Shown here: one piece after another, positions 33,376 through 40,214 of the stretch
Numbering within the stretch: position 1 is the stretch's first letter
Layout: every line of letters starts with the position of its first letter
NCBI GenBank assembly: GCA_041394285.1
Contig: JAWKIL010000004.1
Coordinates: 248,001-312,000 of the forward strand
From: CADEDH01 sp041394285
GTDB lineage: Bacteria; Actinomycetota; Acidimicrobiia; Acidimicrobiales; SZUA-35
DNA: 64,000 nt
Direction: 5' to 3'
Position numbers and translations under genes: made by a program
The notes under the pieces: generated by a model
What the model was told of the DNA's origin: nothing
Databases searched by the model: none
The model's input: only the letters and a program-made list of their open reading frames with translations

Positions 33376-33607
33376 CGGCGGCCACCATCGTGGCCGGCCG
33401 GGTGGCGTAGAGGATGTACCCGTCGCCGTCGGGCGTGAGGTAGATCACGCCTTCCACCTGGGGTTCGGGCGAGCTCGGGCGTTCGGGGCAACGCGGCCGC
33501 CGACGGCCCTGCCGTAGAAGATCCCGAACGGTGTGCCTGCCCCACATCGTCCCAACCGCCTTTCGCATCCTCAGTCCGTGCCTTGTCCGACACAGGTTCG
33601 ACGTCAA
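33368..33607 (-). CDS. Possible small protein, doubtful
   Basis: A 79-residue open frame whose end, VEGVIYLTPDGDGYILYATRPATMVAAVS, is protein-like (quoted part: GVIYLTPDGDGYILYATRP), whereas the Arg-rich first half is not. It overlaps the previous gene by 8 bases at the 3' end. It could be a real small gene or the tail of a decayed one. Confidence 0.3.
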   Translation of the reverse strand: MTSNLCRTRHGLRMRKAVGTMWGRHTVRDLLRQGRRRPRCPERPSSPEPQVEGVIYLTPDGDGYILYATRPATMVAAVS

Positions 33608-33778
33608 CCAACCGTCTCCCGGTTCCCCGCCCGCGACCCCTTCAACCGGATCGCAACCGAACCGTCACCTGACGGCTCGGAAAGGCTCACTCCACTAGAG
33701 CCACTGCGATCGCCGTAGATACATGGCCTGCACCGCGACAGTGCCAGCGGGGCCTGGTCCCGGCTCCGGCGACACGCT
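33376..33778. other. Gap with no convincing gene
   Basis: Apart from the doubtful small frame ending at 33368, these 403 bases carry no frame with coding character. I see no RNA gene fold or clear promoter. It closes the less GC-rich islet begun by the HNH gene. Confidence 0.5.
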
Positions 33779-35287
33779 CTAGCCGGCGACCGGGCCCCCG
33801 GCCCAGACCGGTGGCCGTCGCCCGCCCCAGGGCCGGGCCGCTTCCAGCTGGGCCGCCACCCGGAACAGCACGTCCTCCCGCCACGGGGCCGCCACCAGCT
33901 GCACCCCCACCGGCAGGCCGGCGTCGTTCCACCACAGCGGCACCGACATCGCCGGCTGACCGGAGGCGTTGAACGGCGAGGTGAACACGATCGACGGTCC
34001 GGCCTTGGCCATCCCCGCCATCGGGTCCTCCGCCGTATGGACGAGCTCACCCAGCCGCACCGGCGGGTTGGCCATCGTCGGGGTGAGCAGCAGGTCGGTG
34101 TCGGCCCACCAGGAGCACAGCCGGCGCCGCCACTGGTCGACCCAGGTCACCGACTCGAGGTAGCGGCCGGTGGGGCGGGCCTTGGCCCGCTGCACCATGG
34201 CCCAGTCGACGGGCTCGATGTCGGCTTCGGTGAGGGGCCGGCCCACCACCCGCTCCCAGTGGTCGAAGTCGGCGGCGGCGTGGGCCGACACGATCACCCC
34301 GAAATGGCGGCGGAACTCGGCCGCCTCGTCGAGGGCGGCGGGGTGGCCCACCTCCACCTCGTGGCCCAACTCGACCAGGAGCTGGGCGGCGTCCGACACC
34401 GCCACCACGCAGTCGGGGTGGACCTCGTGGATCTCGCCCGGTGCCTGGGCCAGCACCCCGATGCGGAGCCGGCCCACGGGGGCGCCGACCTCCCGCCGGT
34501 AGGGCCGACCCGGCGGCGGGGCCACATTGGCGTCGCCCCGTTGGGCGCCGGCCACGGCGTCGAGGGCGGCGGCCGAATCCCGCACGGAGCGGCTGATGAC
34601 CCCCTCGGACGCGAACCCGCCCCACACCTCGCCGTGATCGGGGCCCGACGGCACCCGACCCCGGGCCGGCTTGAGCCCGAACAGCCCGCAGGCCGATGCC
34701 GGGACCCGGATCGATCCGCCCCCGTCGCCCCCCGAGGCCATGGGCACCATGCCCGAGGCCACGGCGGCGGCCGACCCGCCGCTCGATCCGCTGGGCGAGT
34801 GGTCGGGGTGCCACGGGTTGCGGGTGGCGCCGAAGGCCAGGGGCTCGGTGGTGGGCAGGGACCCCCACTCCGGGGTGTTCGTCTTGCCCAGCACCACCAG
34901 GCCGGCCCGACGGAAGCGGACGGCCAGCTCGGTGTCGTACGCCGGCCGGTGGTCGATGGCCTTGAGCACCGGCATGCCGGCGCAGTACCGGTCTCCGGCG
35001 GTGTGGACCATCAGGTCCTTGATGAGGAACGGCACGCCGGTGAACGGTGCCGCCGTGGGATCGCCCCCGGCCGGCCGGGCCCGGTCGAGGGCCACAGCCG
35101 CCGCCCGGGCCCCGTCGTAGAGCGGGGTGATGACGGCGTTGAGCCGGGGGTTGACGGCCTCTATCCGATCGATGGCGGCTTCCACCGCCTCCAGCGCGCT
35201 CAGCTCGCCCCGGCGGATCAGCTCGGCCTGGGCTGTGGCGTCGAGCGAGGCCAGATCCTCGGTGCCGCTACCCGATTCGGTCGCCAT
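33779..35287 (-). CDS. Amidase signature family hydrolase
   Basis: A 502-residue amidase. The Ser-cisSer-Lys triad is visible: Lys90 in FLIKDL, Ser168 in PSGSSGGSAAAV and Ser192 in GGDGGGSIRVPAS. The family hydrolyses amides and some esters, from aliphatic amides to aryl amides; the substrate is not evident. ATG 35287 follows the MFS transporter gene by 7 bases on the same strand, so the two are probably co-transcribed and the transporter may move the amide or its product. Length is typical. Confidence 0.9.
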   Translation of the reverse strand: MATESGSGTEDLASLDATAQAELIRRGELSALEAVEAAIDRIEAVNPRLNAVITPLYDGARAAAVALDRARPAGGDPTAAPFTGVPFLIKDLMVHTAGDRYCAGMPVLKAIDHRPAYDTELAVRFRRAGLVVLGKTNTPEWGSLPTTEPLAFGATRNPWHPDHSPSGSSGGSAAAVASGMVPMASGGDGGGSIRVPASACGLFGLKPARGRVPSGPDHGEVWGGFASEGVISRSVRDSAAALDAVAGAQRGDANVAPPPGRPYRREVGAPVGRLRIGVLAQAPGEIHEVHPDCVVAVSDAAQLLVELGHEVEVGHPAALDEAAEFRRHFGVIVSAHAAADFDHWERVVGRPLTEADIEPVDWAMVQRAKARPTGRYLESVTWVDQWRRRLCSWWADTDLLLTPTMANPPVRLGELVHTAEDPMAGMAKAGPSIVFTSPFNASGQPAMSVPLWWNDAGLPVGVQLVAAPWREDVLFRVAAQLEAARPWGGRRPPVWAGGPVAG

Positions 35288-35294
35288 CAGGCGG

Positions 35295-36620
35295 TCAGAG
35301 GGCCAGGCCGGCCGGCTGGGATTCCATCTGGCGCCGCACGATCAGGTAGGTGACGAAGGTGCCGAGGATCAGCATCGCCCCGAAGGCGGCGTTGCCCGAG
35401 TTCACCCCGCCGTAGCCGAGCACGGTGAACAGGGCGCCCGACGACACCCCGGCCACGGCGCCGGAGCCGATCATGGCCAGGTCGCCCACGCCCTGAACCC
35501 CCACCCGTTGCTCGATGGGGAAGGTGGACACGAGCAGGCTGGAGGCGGCGACCACACCGAAGCACCAACCGAGCCCGATGAGGAAGTTGCCCATGAACAC
35601 CCCGAGCTGTCCCTCGGGCGGGGTGACGGCGGCCCAGGCCGCCCCGGCCGTGCACAGCGCACCGGCGATGTAGAGCATCGGATACTGCCCGATCCGGTCG
35701 GTCATGCGGCCGATGAGGGGCGAGAACAGGTACATGCCCCAGATGTGGAAGGCCATCATCCAGCCGATGATCCCCTGGCCCTGGCCGCCCTCGTCCATGT
35801 GGAGCGGGGTGAGCGACATCACGCCCACCATCGTCACCTGGCTCACGATCATGGCCCCCACGGCCAGGCGGGCCGCCGGGTTCGCCATGATCAGGGCGAG
35901 CGATTCCTTGGCGCTCTGGCGAGGGCCGCTGTCGACGTCGTTCTTGCGGCCCACGCCACCGGCCAGCACCAGCGGGTCGGGGCGGAGGCGGATCTGCACG
36001 ATCGCCGCCGCCACCAGGAACATGAGACCCGACAGGAGGTAGGAGCCGCCCTTGATCGGCAGCCCGATGGACTCGCCGATGTCGCTGGCCGTGCCCGACA
36101 CCACCGAACCGGTGGTGGACCCGATGGTCGTGGCCCACACGATCGTGCTGATCGTGCGGGCCCGCCGTTCGGGCGCGGCCAGGTCGGAGGCGGCGTACCG
36201 GGTGGCGAGGTTGGCGGCATTGCCGGCACCGGCGCCGAGCACGCCCAGGCACAGGAGCGGGTAGCTGCGGGTGATGGCGGCCAGCAGGGCGATGGCGGCG
36301 CCCGACGAGCCCACCAGGTACCCGCACAGCAGCGAGACCCGACGCCCGTAGGTGGAGGCCAGCTTCGACATGGGGAACGACACGGCCGCCGCCCCGATCG
36401 ACAGGCAGGCGGCGGCCACGGTCGACAGGGCCTTGTTGCCGCCCGTGATGTCCTTGGCCAGCAGGGCGGTGACGATGTAGGTGGCGACGAGGCCCACCCC
36501 GCCGGACGCCTGGCTGAACAGCAGCGTACGCATGGTGCGCTTCTGGATCGCCTCGAGATCGAGCGGTGCGTGGCCGCCCACTGCGTTCGGAGCTGTCTCC
36601 GGCTCCCCCGTGGTAGTCAT
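35295..36620 (-). CDS. MFS transporter
   Basis: A 441-residue membrane protein with about twelve hydrophobic segments. The loop after the second segment reads SKLASTYGRRVSLLCGY, and the matching one in the second half reads IGRMTDRIGQYPMLY, both MFS hallmarks. The central loop (LRPDPLVLAGGVGRKNDV) is charged. Substrate unknown; the adjacent amidase suggests an amide or carboxylate. ATG 36620 follows a CAGACT hexamer by 7 bases, indicating its own leaderless promoter within the larger minus-strand group. Confidence 0.88.
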   Translation of the reverse strand: MTTTGEPETAPNAVGGHAPLDLEAIQKRTMRTLLFSQASGGVGLVATYIVTALLAKDITGGNKALSTVAAACLSIGAAAVSFPMSKLASTYGRRVSLLCGYLVGSSGAAIALLAAITRSYPLLCLGVLGAGAGNAANLATRYAASDLAAPERRARTISTIVWATTIGSTTGSVVSGTASDIGESIGLPIKGGSYLLSGLMFLVAAAIVQIRLRPDPLVLAGGVGRKNDVDSGPRQSAKESLALIMANPAARLAVGAMIVSQVTMVGVMSLTPLHMDEGGQGQGIIGWMMAFHIWGMYLFSPLIGRMTDRIGQYPMLYIAGALCTAGAAWAAVTPPEGQLGVFMGNFLIGLGWCFGVVAASSLLVSTFPIEQRVGVQGVGDLAMIGSGAVAGVSSGALFTVLGYGGVNSGNAAFGAMLILGTFVTYLIVRRQMESQPAGLAL

Positions 36621-36627
36621 GACCGAA

Positions 36628-36633
36628 AGTCTG
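36628..36633 (-). promoter_or_regulatory. Leaderless -10-like hexamer CAGACT for the MFS gene
   Basis: CAGACT on the minus strand ends 7 bases before ATG 36620. The same hexamer and spacing occur before the SDR at 60860 and, with 6 bases, before the dehydrogenase at 46419. Confidence 0.35.
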
Positions 36634-36692
36634 CACTAATCGCGAGAGGCGGCCAAACTTTCAGGGGCGAAACATCTACCCGCGGGGGTCGC

Positions 36693-37139
36693 TCAAACCA
36701 CTTCCCACTGCAGGAGGGTGTTGGGCGGGTCGTCGTCGGGGTGGTGCTCGAACACGCCTCTCACGGCGGACCCGATCACCAGAGGTTGCATCGGGTCGCC
36801 CACCAGGTTGCCGATGATGCGGACGTTGTCGGCCGCCGGCAGCTCCACCAGGGCCACCACGTAGGGGCCCTGCTCGGCCAGGGCCGGGTGCACGGGGTGC
36901 CAGATCCGCTGGTGGCTGTAGAGGATGCCCTCGGCCGGGGTCTCGGCCCAGCCCAGGTCGAAGCTGTGGCAGCGGTGGCAGACCCATTCGGGCCCCCACT
37001 GGAACTTGTGGCAGCTGTTGCACCGCTGGAGGATCAGCTTGCCTTCCTTGAGGCCGTCCCAGTAGGGGGCGTCGAGGCCGTCGCCGGCGGCCACCGGCTT
37101 GGCCAGGCCGGGCTTCAGGTACGGGGTGGTTGCGCTCAC
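36693..37139 (-). CDS. DUF35 protein (zinc ribbon plus OB fold)
   Basis: A 148-residue protein with a rubredoxin-like zinc ribbon (CNSCHKFQWGPEWVCHRC, about 40-57) and an OB fold behind it. DUF35 proteins partner thiolases and acyl-CoA enzymes, for example in steroid side-chain aldolases and HMG-CoA-synthase-linked complexes, where they help acyl-CoA binding. GTG 37139 overlaps the thiolase stop as GTGA, so the two are translationally coupled, which fits a protein complex. Confidence 0.88.
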   Translation of the reverse strand: MSATTPYLKPGLAKPVAAGDGLDAPYWDGLKEGKLILQRCNSCHKFQWGPEWVCHRCHSFDLGWAETPAEGILYSHQRIWHPVHPALAEQGPYVVALVELPAADNVRIIGNLVGDPMQPLVIGSAVRGVFEHHPDDDPPNTLLQWEVV

Positions 37140-38317
37140 AGCGTGGCCTCACTTCCGAAGATGCAGCAGCTGACCGGGGTGACCATGGGACCCGAGGTGA
37201 CCATCGAGATCTCGGCCCCCGGCACCTGGGAGGTCGACTCCCCCCAGATCTGGCGGACCGCCTCGATGTTGAGGCCGAGGCCGTGCATGTAGCACTCGGC
37301 CAGGTTGCCGCCGCTGGTGTTGAGCGGCAGCTTGCCCGACGGGGCGACCAGGTTCTCGTAGGTGAGGAAGTCGTTGACCTCCTCGGCCGTGCAGAACCCG
37401 TGCTCCACGATGCTCATCATCACACCGCCGGTGAAGTTCTCGTAGCTCTGCAACACGTCGACGTCGGACGGGCCCACCTGGGCCATGTTGTAGAGCCGGG
37501 GGGCGACGGTGGGGAAGCTGGACGAGGCGTACTCCGGGGTGTTGTGCACGGTGGCCCCGGCCCGGTGCTGGGAACCCGACACGGCGCCCAGCAGGTAGCA
37601 CGGCGGGTGGGGGAAGTCCTTGGCCCGTTCGGCCGCCACCAGCACCATGGCGGCCGCCCCGTCGTTCTCCAGGCAGCAGTCGAACAGGTGGAACGGCTCC
37701 ACGATCCAGCGGCTCTCGTCGTACTTGGCCTCGTCGAGCGGGCGGCCGTGCATCACGGCCCGGGGGTTGGCCTGGGCGTGGTGGTAGGCGGCCAGCGAGA
37801 TGGCCCGCAGGGCCTCCTGGCGGACCCCGTGGTCGTGCATGTAGCGGTTCACCTTCATGGCGAACTGGTGGGCGGCCGACATGAGGCCGTAGGGCAGGGT
37901 GTGGGCCGCCGGGCCCGACACCACCTTGGACCGGGGGCCCTGCCCGAACCGGCCGAACTGGCCCTGGGCCAGGGCCCGGAACACCACCACGCACTCGGCC
38001 TGGCCGGTGGCGATGGCGGCCGCCGCGTTGGCCACCGCACCCGATCCGCCGCCACCCCCGCCGCCCCACTGCATGGAGGCGAAGCTGAGCTGCTTGCAGC
38101 CGAGGGCGGCCGACATGCGGGAGGCGTCGCTGCGGTCGTTGGAGTACGACGAGAACCCGTCGACGTCGCGCGGATCCACACCGGCGTTCTCGCAGGCCTT
38201 GAGGATGGCCTGGATGGCCAGCTTGAACTCCGGGTCGGGCGACCGGCCCCACTTGTAGTACTCGGTCTCGGCCACACCGGCCACGGCGACCTTGCCCCGC
38301 AGCGTTCGATCACTCAT
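37136..38317 (-). CDS. Thiolase-family protein (lipid-transfer/SCP2-thiolase type)
   Basis: A 393-residue thiolase-like protein. It begins GKVAVAGVAETEYYKWG and carries the N-terminal GGGGGGSGAVANAAAAIATG helix region and ENFTGGVMMSIVEHGF, with SGGNLAECYMHGLGL near the end. This fits the non-decarboxylating SCP2-thiolase or Ltp group rather than biosynthetic acetyl-CoA acetyltransferases; the usual Cys nucleophile site reads FASMQWGG here, without Cys, as in Ltp-type aldolases. With DUF35 it resembles retro-aldolase pairs acting on acyl-CoA side chains. The substrate is not known. Confidence 0.82.
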   Translation of the reverse strand: MSDRTLRGKVAVAGVAETEYYKWGRSPDPEFKLAIQAILKACENAGVDPRDVDGFSSYSNDRSDASRMSAALGCKQLSFASMQWGGGGGGGSGAVANAAAAIATGQAECVVVFRALAQGQFGRFGQGPRSKVVSGPAAHTLPYGLMSAAHQFAMKVNRYMHDHGVRQEALRAISLAAYHHAQANPRAVMHGRPLDEAKYDESRWIVEPFHLFDCCLENDGAAAMVLVAAERAKDFPHPPCYLLGAVSGSQHRAGATVHNTPEYASSSFPTVAPRLYNMAQVGPSDVDVLQSYENFTGGVMMSIVEHGFCTAEEVNDFLTYENLVAPSGKLPLNTSGGNLAECYMHGLGLNIEAVRQIWGESTSQVPGAEISMVTSGPMVTPVSCCIFGSEATL

Positions 38318-38404
38318 ACGCGCTCACCTGCTCCGATCCTCCCCCGATTGGGCTGGACCGCCGACGTTAGGTTGCCCTCCCGGGAGGGGCAAGACCGGTG
38401 CTCT

Positions 38405-38570
38405 GCGGGGGCTCGCGCCCCCGACGCCTCGCAGGCTCGGCTCCCCCATCTCCGGTGGGGCCCCACCCACCGGGCGGCTACGCCGCGGGGGCTCGCGCCC
38501 CCGACGCCTCGCAGGCTCGGCTCCCCATCTCCGGTGGGGCCCCACCCACCGGGCGGCTACGCCGCGGGGG
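38405..38570. repeat. Tandem duplication of an 80-bp GC-rich, hairpin-forming sequence
   Basis: Unit 1 is 38405-38484 and unit 2 is 38485-38563 (one C shorter), followed by a partial GCGGGGG. Each unit starts with GGGGGCTCGCGCCCCC, a perfect 6-bp stem with a 4-base loop, and contains a second GTGGGGCCCCAC palindrome. It fills the gap between the citrate synthase-like gene and the thiolase gene. Confidence 0.8.
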
Positions 38571-39632
38571 TCACAGGGGCCCGACGTAGTGGGCGGCGGG
38601 GCGGATGATCTTGGCGTCGGTGGCCTGTTCCAGGGCATGGGCGCACCAGCCGATCATGCGGGCGGCGGCGAACGTGGCCCCGAACCAGCCCCGGGGGATG
38701 CCGCACCCTTCGAGCACCACGGCGGCGTGGAGATCGACGTTGGGCACGAGGCGGCGGCCGGCCAGCAGGCGGGTGCCGGCCGCCTCGGCCGCCACGGCCA
38801 GGGCGTGGCGTTCGGGGGCCAGCGGGGCCGACACGGCCCGCATCACCTCGCCCCGGGGGTCGGGGGCCCGGTAGACGCTGTGGCCGAAGCCCTGGAGGCG
38901 GCGCCGGCTGGCGATCTCGTTGCGCATCCAGTCCTCGGCGGCGGCCGGCTCGCCGATCCCGTCGAGCATGTCGAGGATGCGCTCCAGGGCGGCGCCGTGG
39001 CGGGGGCCGCTGAGGGCGGTGAACCCGGCGACGACGCAGGCCCCGAGATCGGCCCCGGTGGAGGCGACCACCCGGGTGGTGAAGGTGGAGTTGTTGAACC
39101 CGTGGTCGATGGTGAGCACGAAGTAGGCCTCCAGGGCGGCCACCGCCTCGGGCCGGGGCTCCTCCCCCACCCCGAGGCCGAGCAGCATCCGCAGGTAGTC
39201 GGCCACGTGGCCCAGCGACGGGTCGGGCTCCACCGGCCGGCCGTGGAAGATCGAGGCCACCAGGGTGGGAAAGGCGCTGGTGAGACGCACGGCGTCGGCC
39301 CGGCGCTCGGCCGGGGTCAGGTCGATCAGGGGCCGGCAGCCCACGGTGGCGCCGAGCAGGCTCAGGCCGGTGCGCAGGTCGAGCGCGCCGGGGCCGGCCC
39401 GCTCCAGCACCGCGATGAGGGCCGGGGGCAGCGTGCGGTCTCCGGCCAGCGGCTCGGGCGACTCGTCGAGCACCAGGGCCGCCACCTCTTCCCAGGTGGA
39501 GCTGCGGGCCAGCTCGGCGGCGTTGCGGCCCCGGTAGTGGTAGTACCCCTCGTCGCCCACGACGTCGCCGATGGTGGTGGCGGTGACCGCCACGTCGGCC
39601 AGACCCCGAGGTACCTCGATCAGCTCCCGCAT
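38571..39632 (-). CDS. Citrate synthase-like protein
   Basis: A 353-residue member of the citrate synthase family, near the size of the short bacterial citrate/2-methylcitrate synthases. Matches to the family include YHYRGRNAAELA, IDHGFNNSTFTTR (first His region), GPRHGAALERI (family usually GPLHGGAN) and QGFGHSVYRAPDPRGEVM (His and catalytic region). It condenses an acyl-CoA with a keto acid, normally oxaloacetate. Start ATG 39632 is chosen from the TAGCGT hexamer 7 bases upstream; the frame is open further but the extra residues are Arg/Pro-rich and unlike the family. The changed HG loop leaves exact activity open. Confidence 0.8.
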   Translation of the reverse strand: MRELIEVPRGLADVAVTATTIGDVVGDEGYYHYRGRNAAELARSSTWEEVAALVLDESPEPLAGDRTLPPALIAVLERAGPGALDLRTGLSLLGATVGCRPLIDLTPAERRADAVRLTSAFPTLVASIFHGRPVEPDPSLGHVADYLRMLLGLGVGEEPRPEAVAALEAYFVLTIDHGFNNSTFTTRVVASTGADLGACVVAGFTALSGPRHGAALERILDMLDGIGEPAAAEDWMRNEIASRRRLQGFGHSVYRAPDPRGEVMRAVSAPLAPERHALAVAAEAAGTRLLAGRRLVPNVDLHAAVVLEGCGIPRGWFGATFAAARMIGWCAHALEQATDAKIIRPAAHYVGPL

Positions 39633-39639
39633 GGCCCGA

Positions 39640-39645
39640 ACGCTA
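39640..39645 (-). promoter_or_regulatory. Leaderless -10 hexamer TAGCGT for the citrate synthase-like gene
   Basis: TAGCGT on the minus strand ends 7 bases before ATG 39632. Confidence 0.45.
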
Positions 39646-39820
39646 TTCCACCGGTGTGACAGCGGGGAACCTGGGGCCAGCTCCCCCACTCCTCCCCGAT
39701 GGAAGCGAATGGGGGAGGCGGATGGGGCAGGTGCCCGCTGTGGGTGGGCGGCGTGCCGGTGGACGATGACATCACACCGACCGGCACGGAGCCGGCGGGA
39801 CACAGCAAGGAGACAGTCCC

Positions 39821-40093
39821 ATGAAGCGCTTCATCATCGAGCGTGAGATCCCCGGAGCCAGCGACCTCACCCCGGCTCAGCTGGCTGACATCGCCAAGGC
39901 CTCCAACGAGGTGGTGAACGGTCTCGGGGTGCCCTACAAGTGGGTGAACAGCTACGTGGCCGGTGACAAGATCTACTGCGTCCACGAGACCGACAACGTG
40001 GAGACCATCCTGGAGCACGCCCGCCGGGGCGGGTTCCCGGCCAACACGGTGTCGGTGGTGGCCAACGAGTTCGGCCCGCACAGCGCCGCCTGA
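39821..40093 (+). CDS. DUF4242 protein (SCO4226-like)
   Basis: A 90-residue protein beginning MKRFIIEREIPGASDLTPAQ and continuing KWVNSYVAGDKIYCVHE and EHARRGGFPANTVSVV, a close match to the DUF4242 family. The actinobacterial relative SCO4226 has a ferredoxin-like fold and binds nickel; the function is otherwise unknown. AAGGAGA lies 6 bases before ATG 39821, one of the clearest ribosome sites here. It stands alone between the citrate synthase-like gene and a large regulator. Confidence 0.85.
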   Translation: MKRFIIEREIPGASDLTPAQLADIAKASNEVVNGLGVPYKWVNSYVAGDKIYCVHETDNVETILEHARRGGFPANTVSVVANEFGPHSAA

Positions 40094-40141
40094 CCGACAG
40101 AAGCCCCTGAACGACAGCCCAGCCTGAACGACAGCCCAGCC
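40091..40141. repeat. Three 17-bp tandem repeats upstream of the LuxR-type regulator
   Basis: TGACCGACAGAAGCCCC (40091-40107) is followed by two exact copies of TGAACGACAGCCCAGCC (40108-40124, 40125-40141) and a partial TCAACGA. The first unit starts at the stop codon of the DUF4242 gene. Confidence 0.7.
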
Positions 40142-40180
40142 TCAACGATGCTGTGATCCACACCGCCCCCGCCGAGCGCT

Positions 40181-40196
40181 CCCCCGCCGGCGGGGG
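40181..40196. promoter_or_regulatory. 16-bp perfect palindrome before the LuxR-type regulator
   Basis: CCCCCGCCGGCGGGGG lies 19 bases before ATG 40215 and just upstream of a CACACT -10-like hexamer (40203-40208), close enough to affect initiation. Confidence 0.35.
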
Positions 40197-40202
40197 TCGT
40201 GG

Positions 40203-40208
40203 CACACT
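40203..40208 (+). promoter_or_regulatory. Leaderless -10-like hexamer CACACT
   Basis: CACACT ends 6 bases before ATG 40215; no Shine-Dalgarno sequence is present. Confidence 0.3.
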
Positions 40209-40214
40209 CCAGAC

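Noticed and set aside
33376..33778. Possible tRNA or other RNA gene, prompted by GGTTCGAC near 33595
   Set aside because: No acceptor stem or anticodon arm can be paired around it on either strand.
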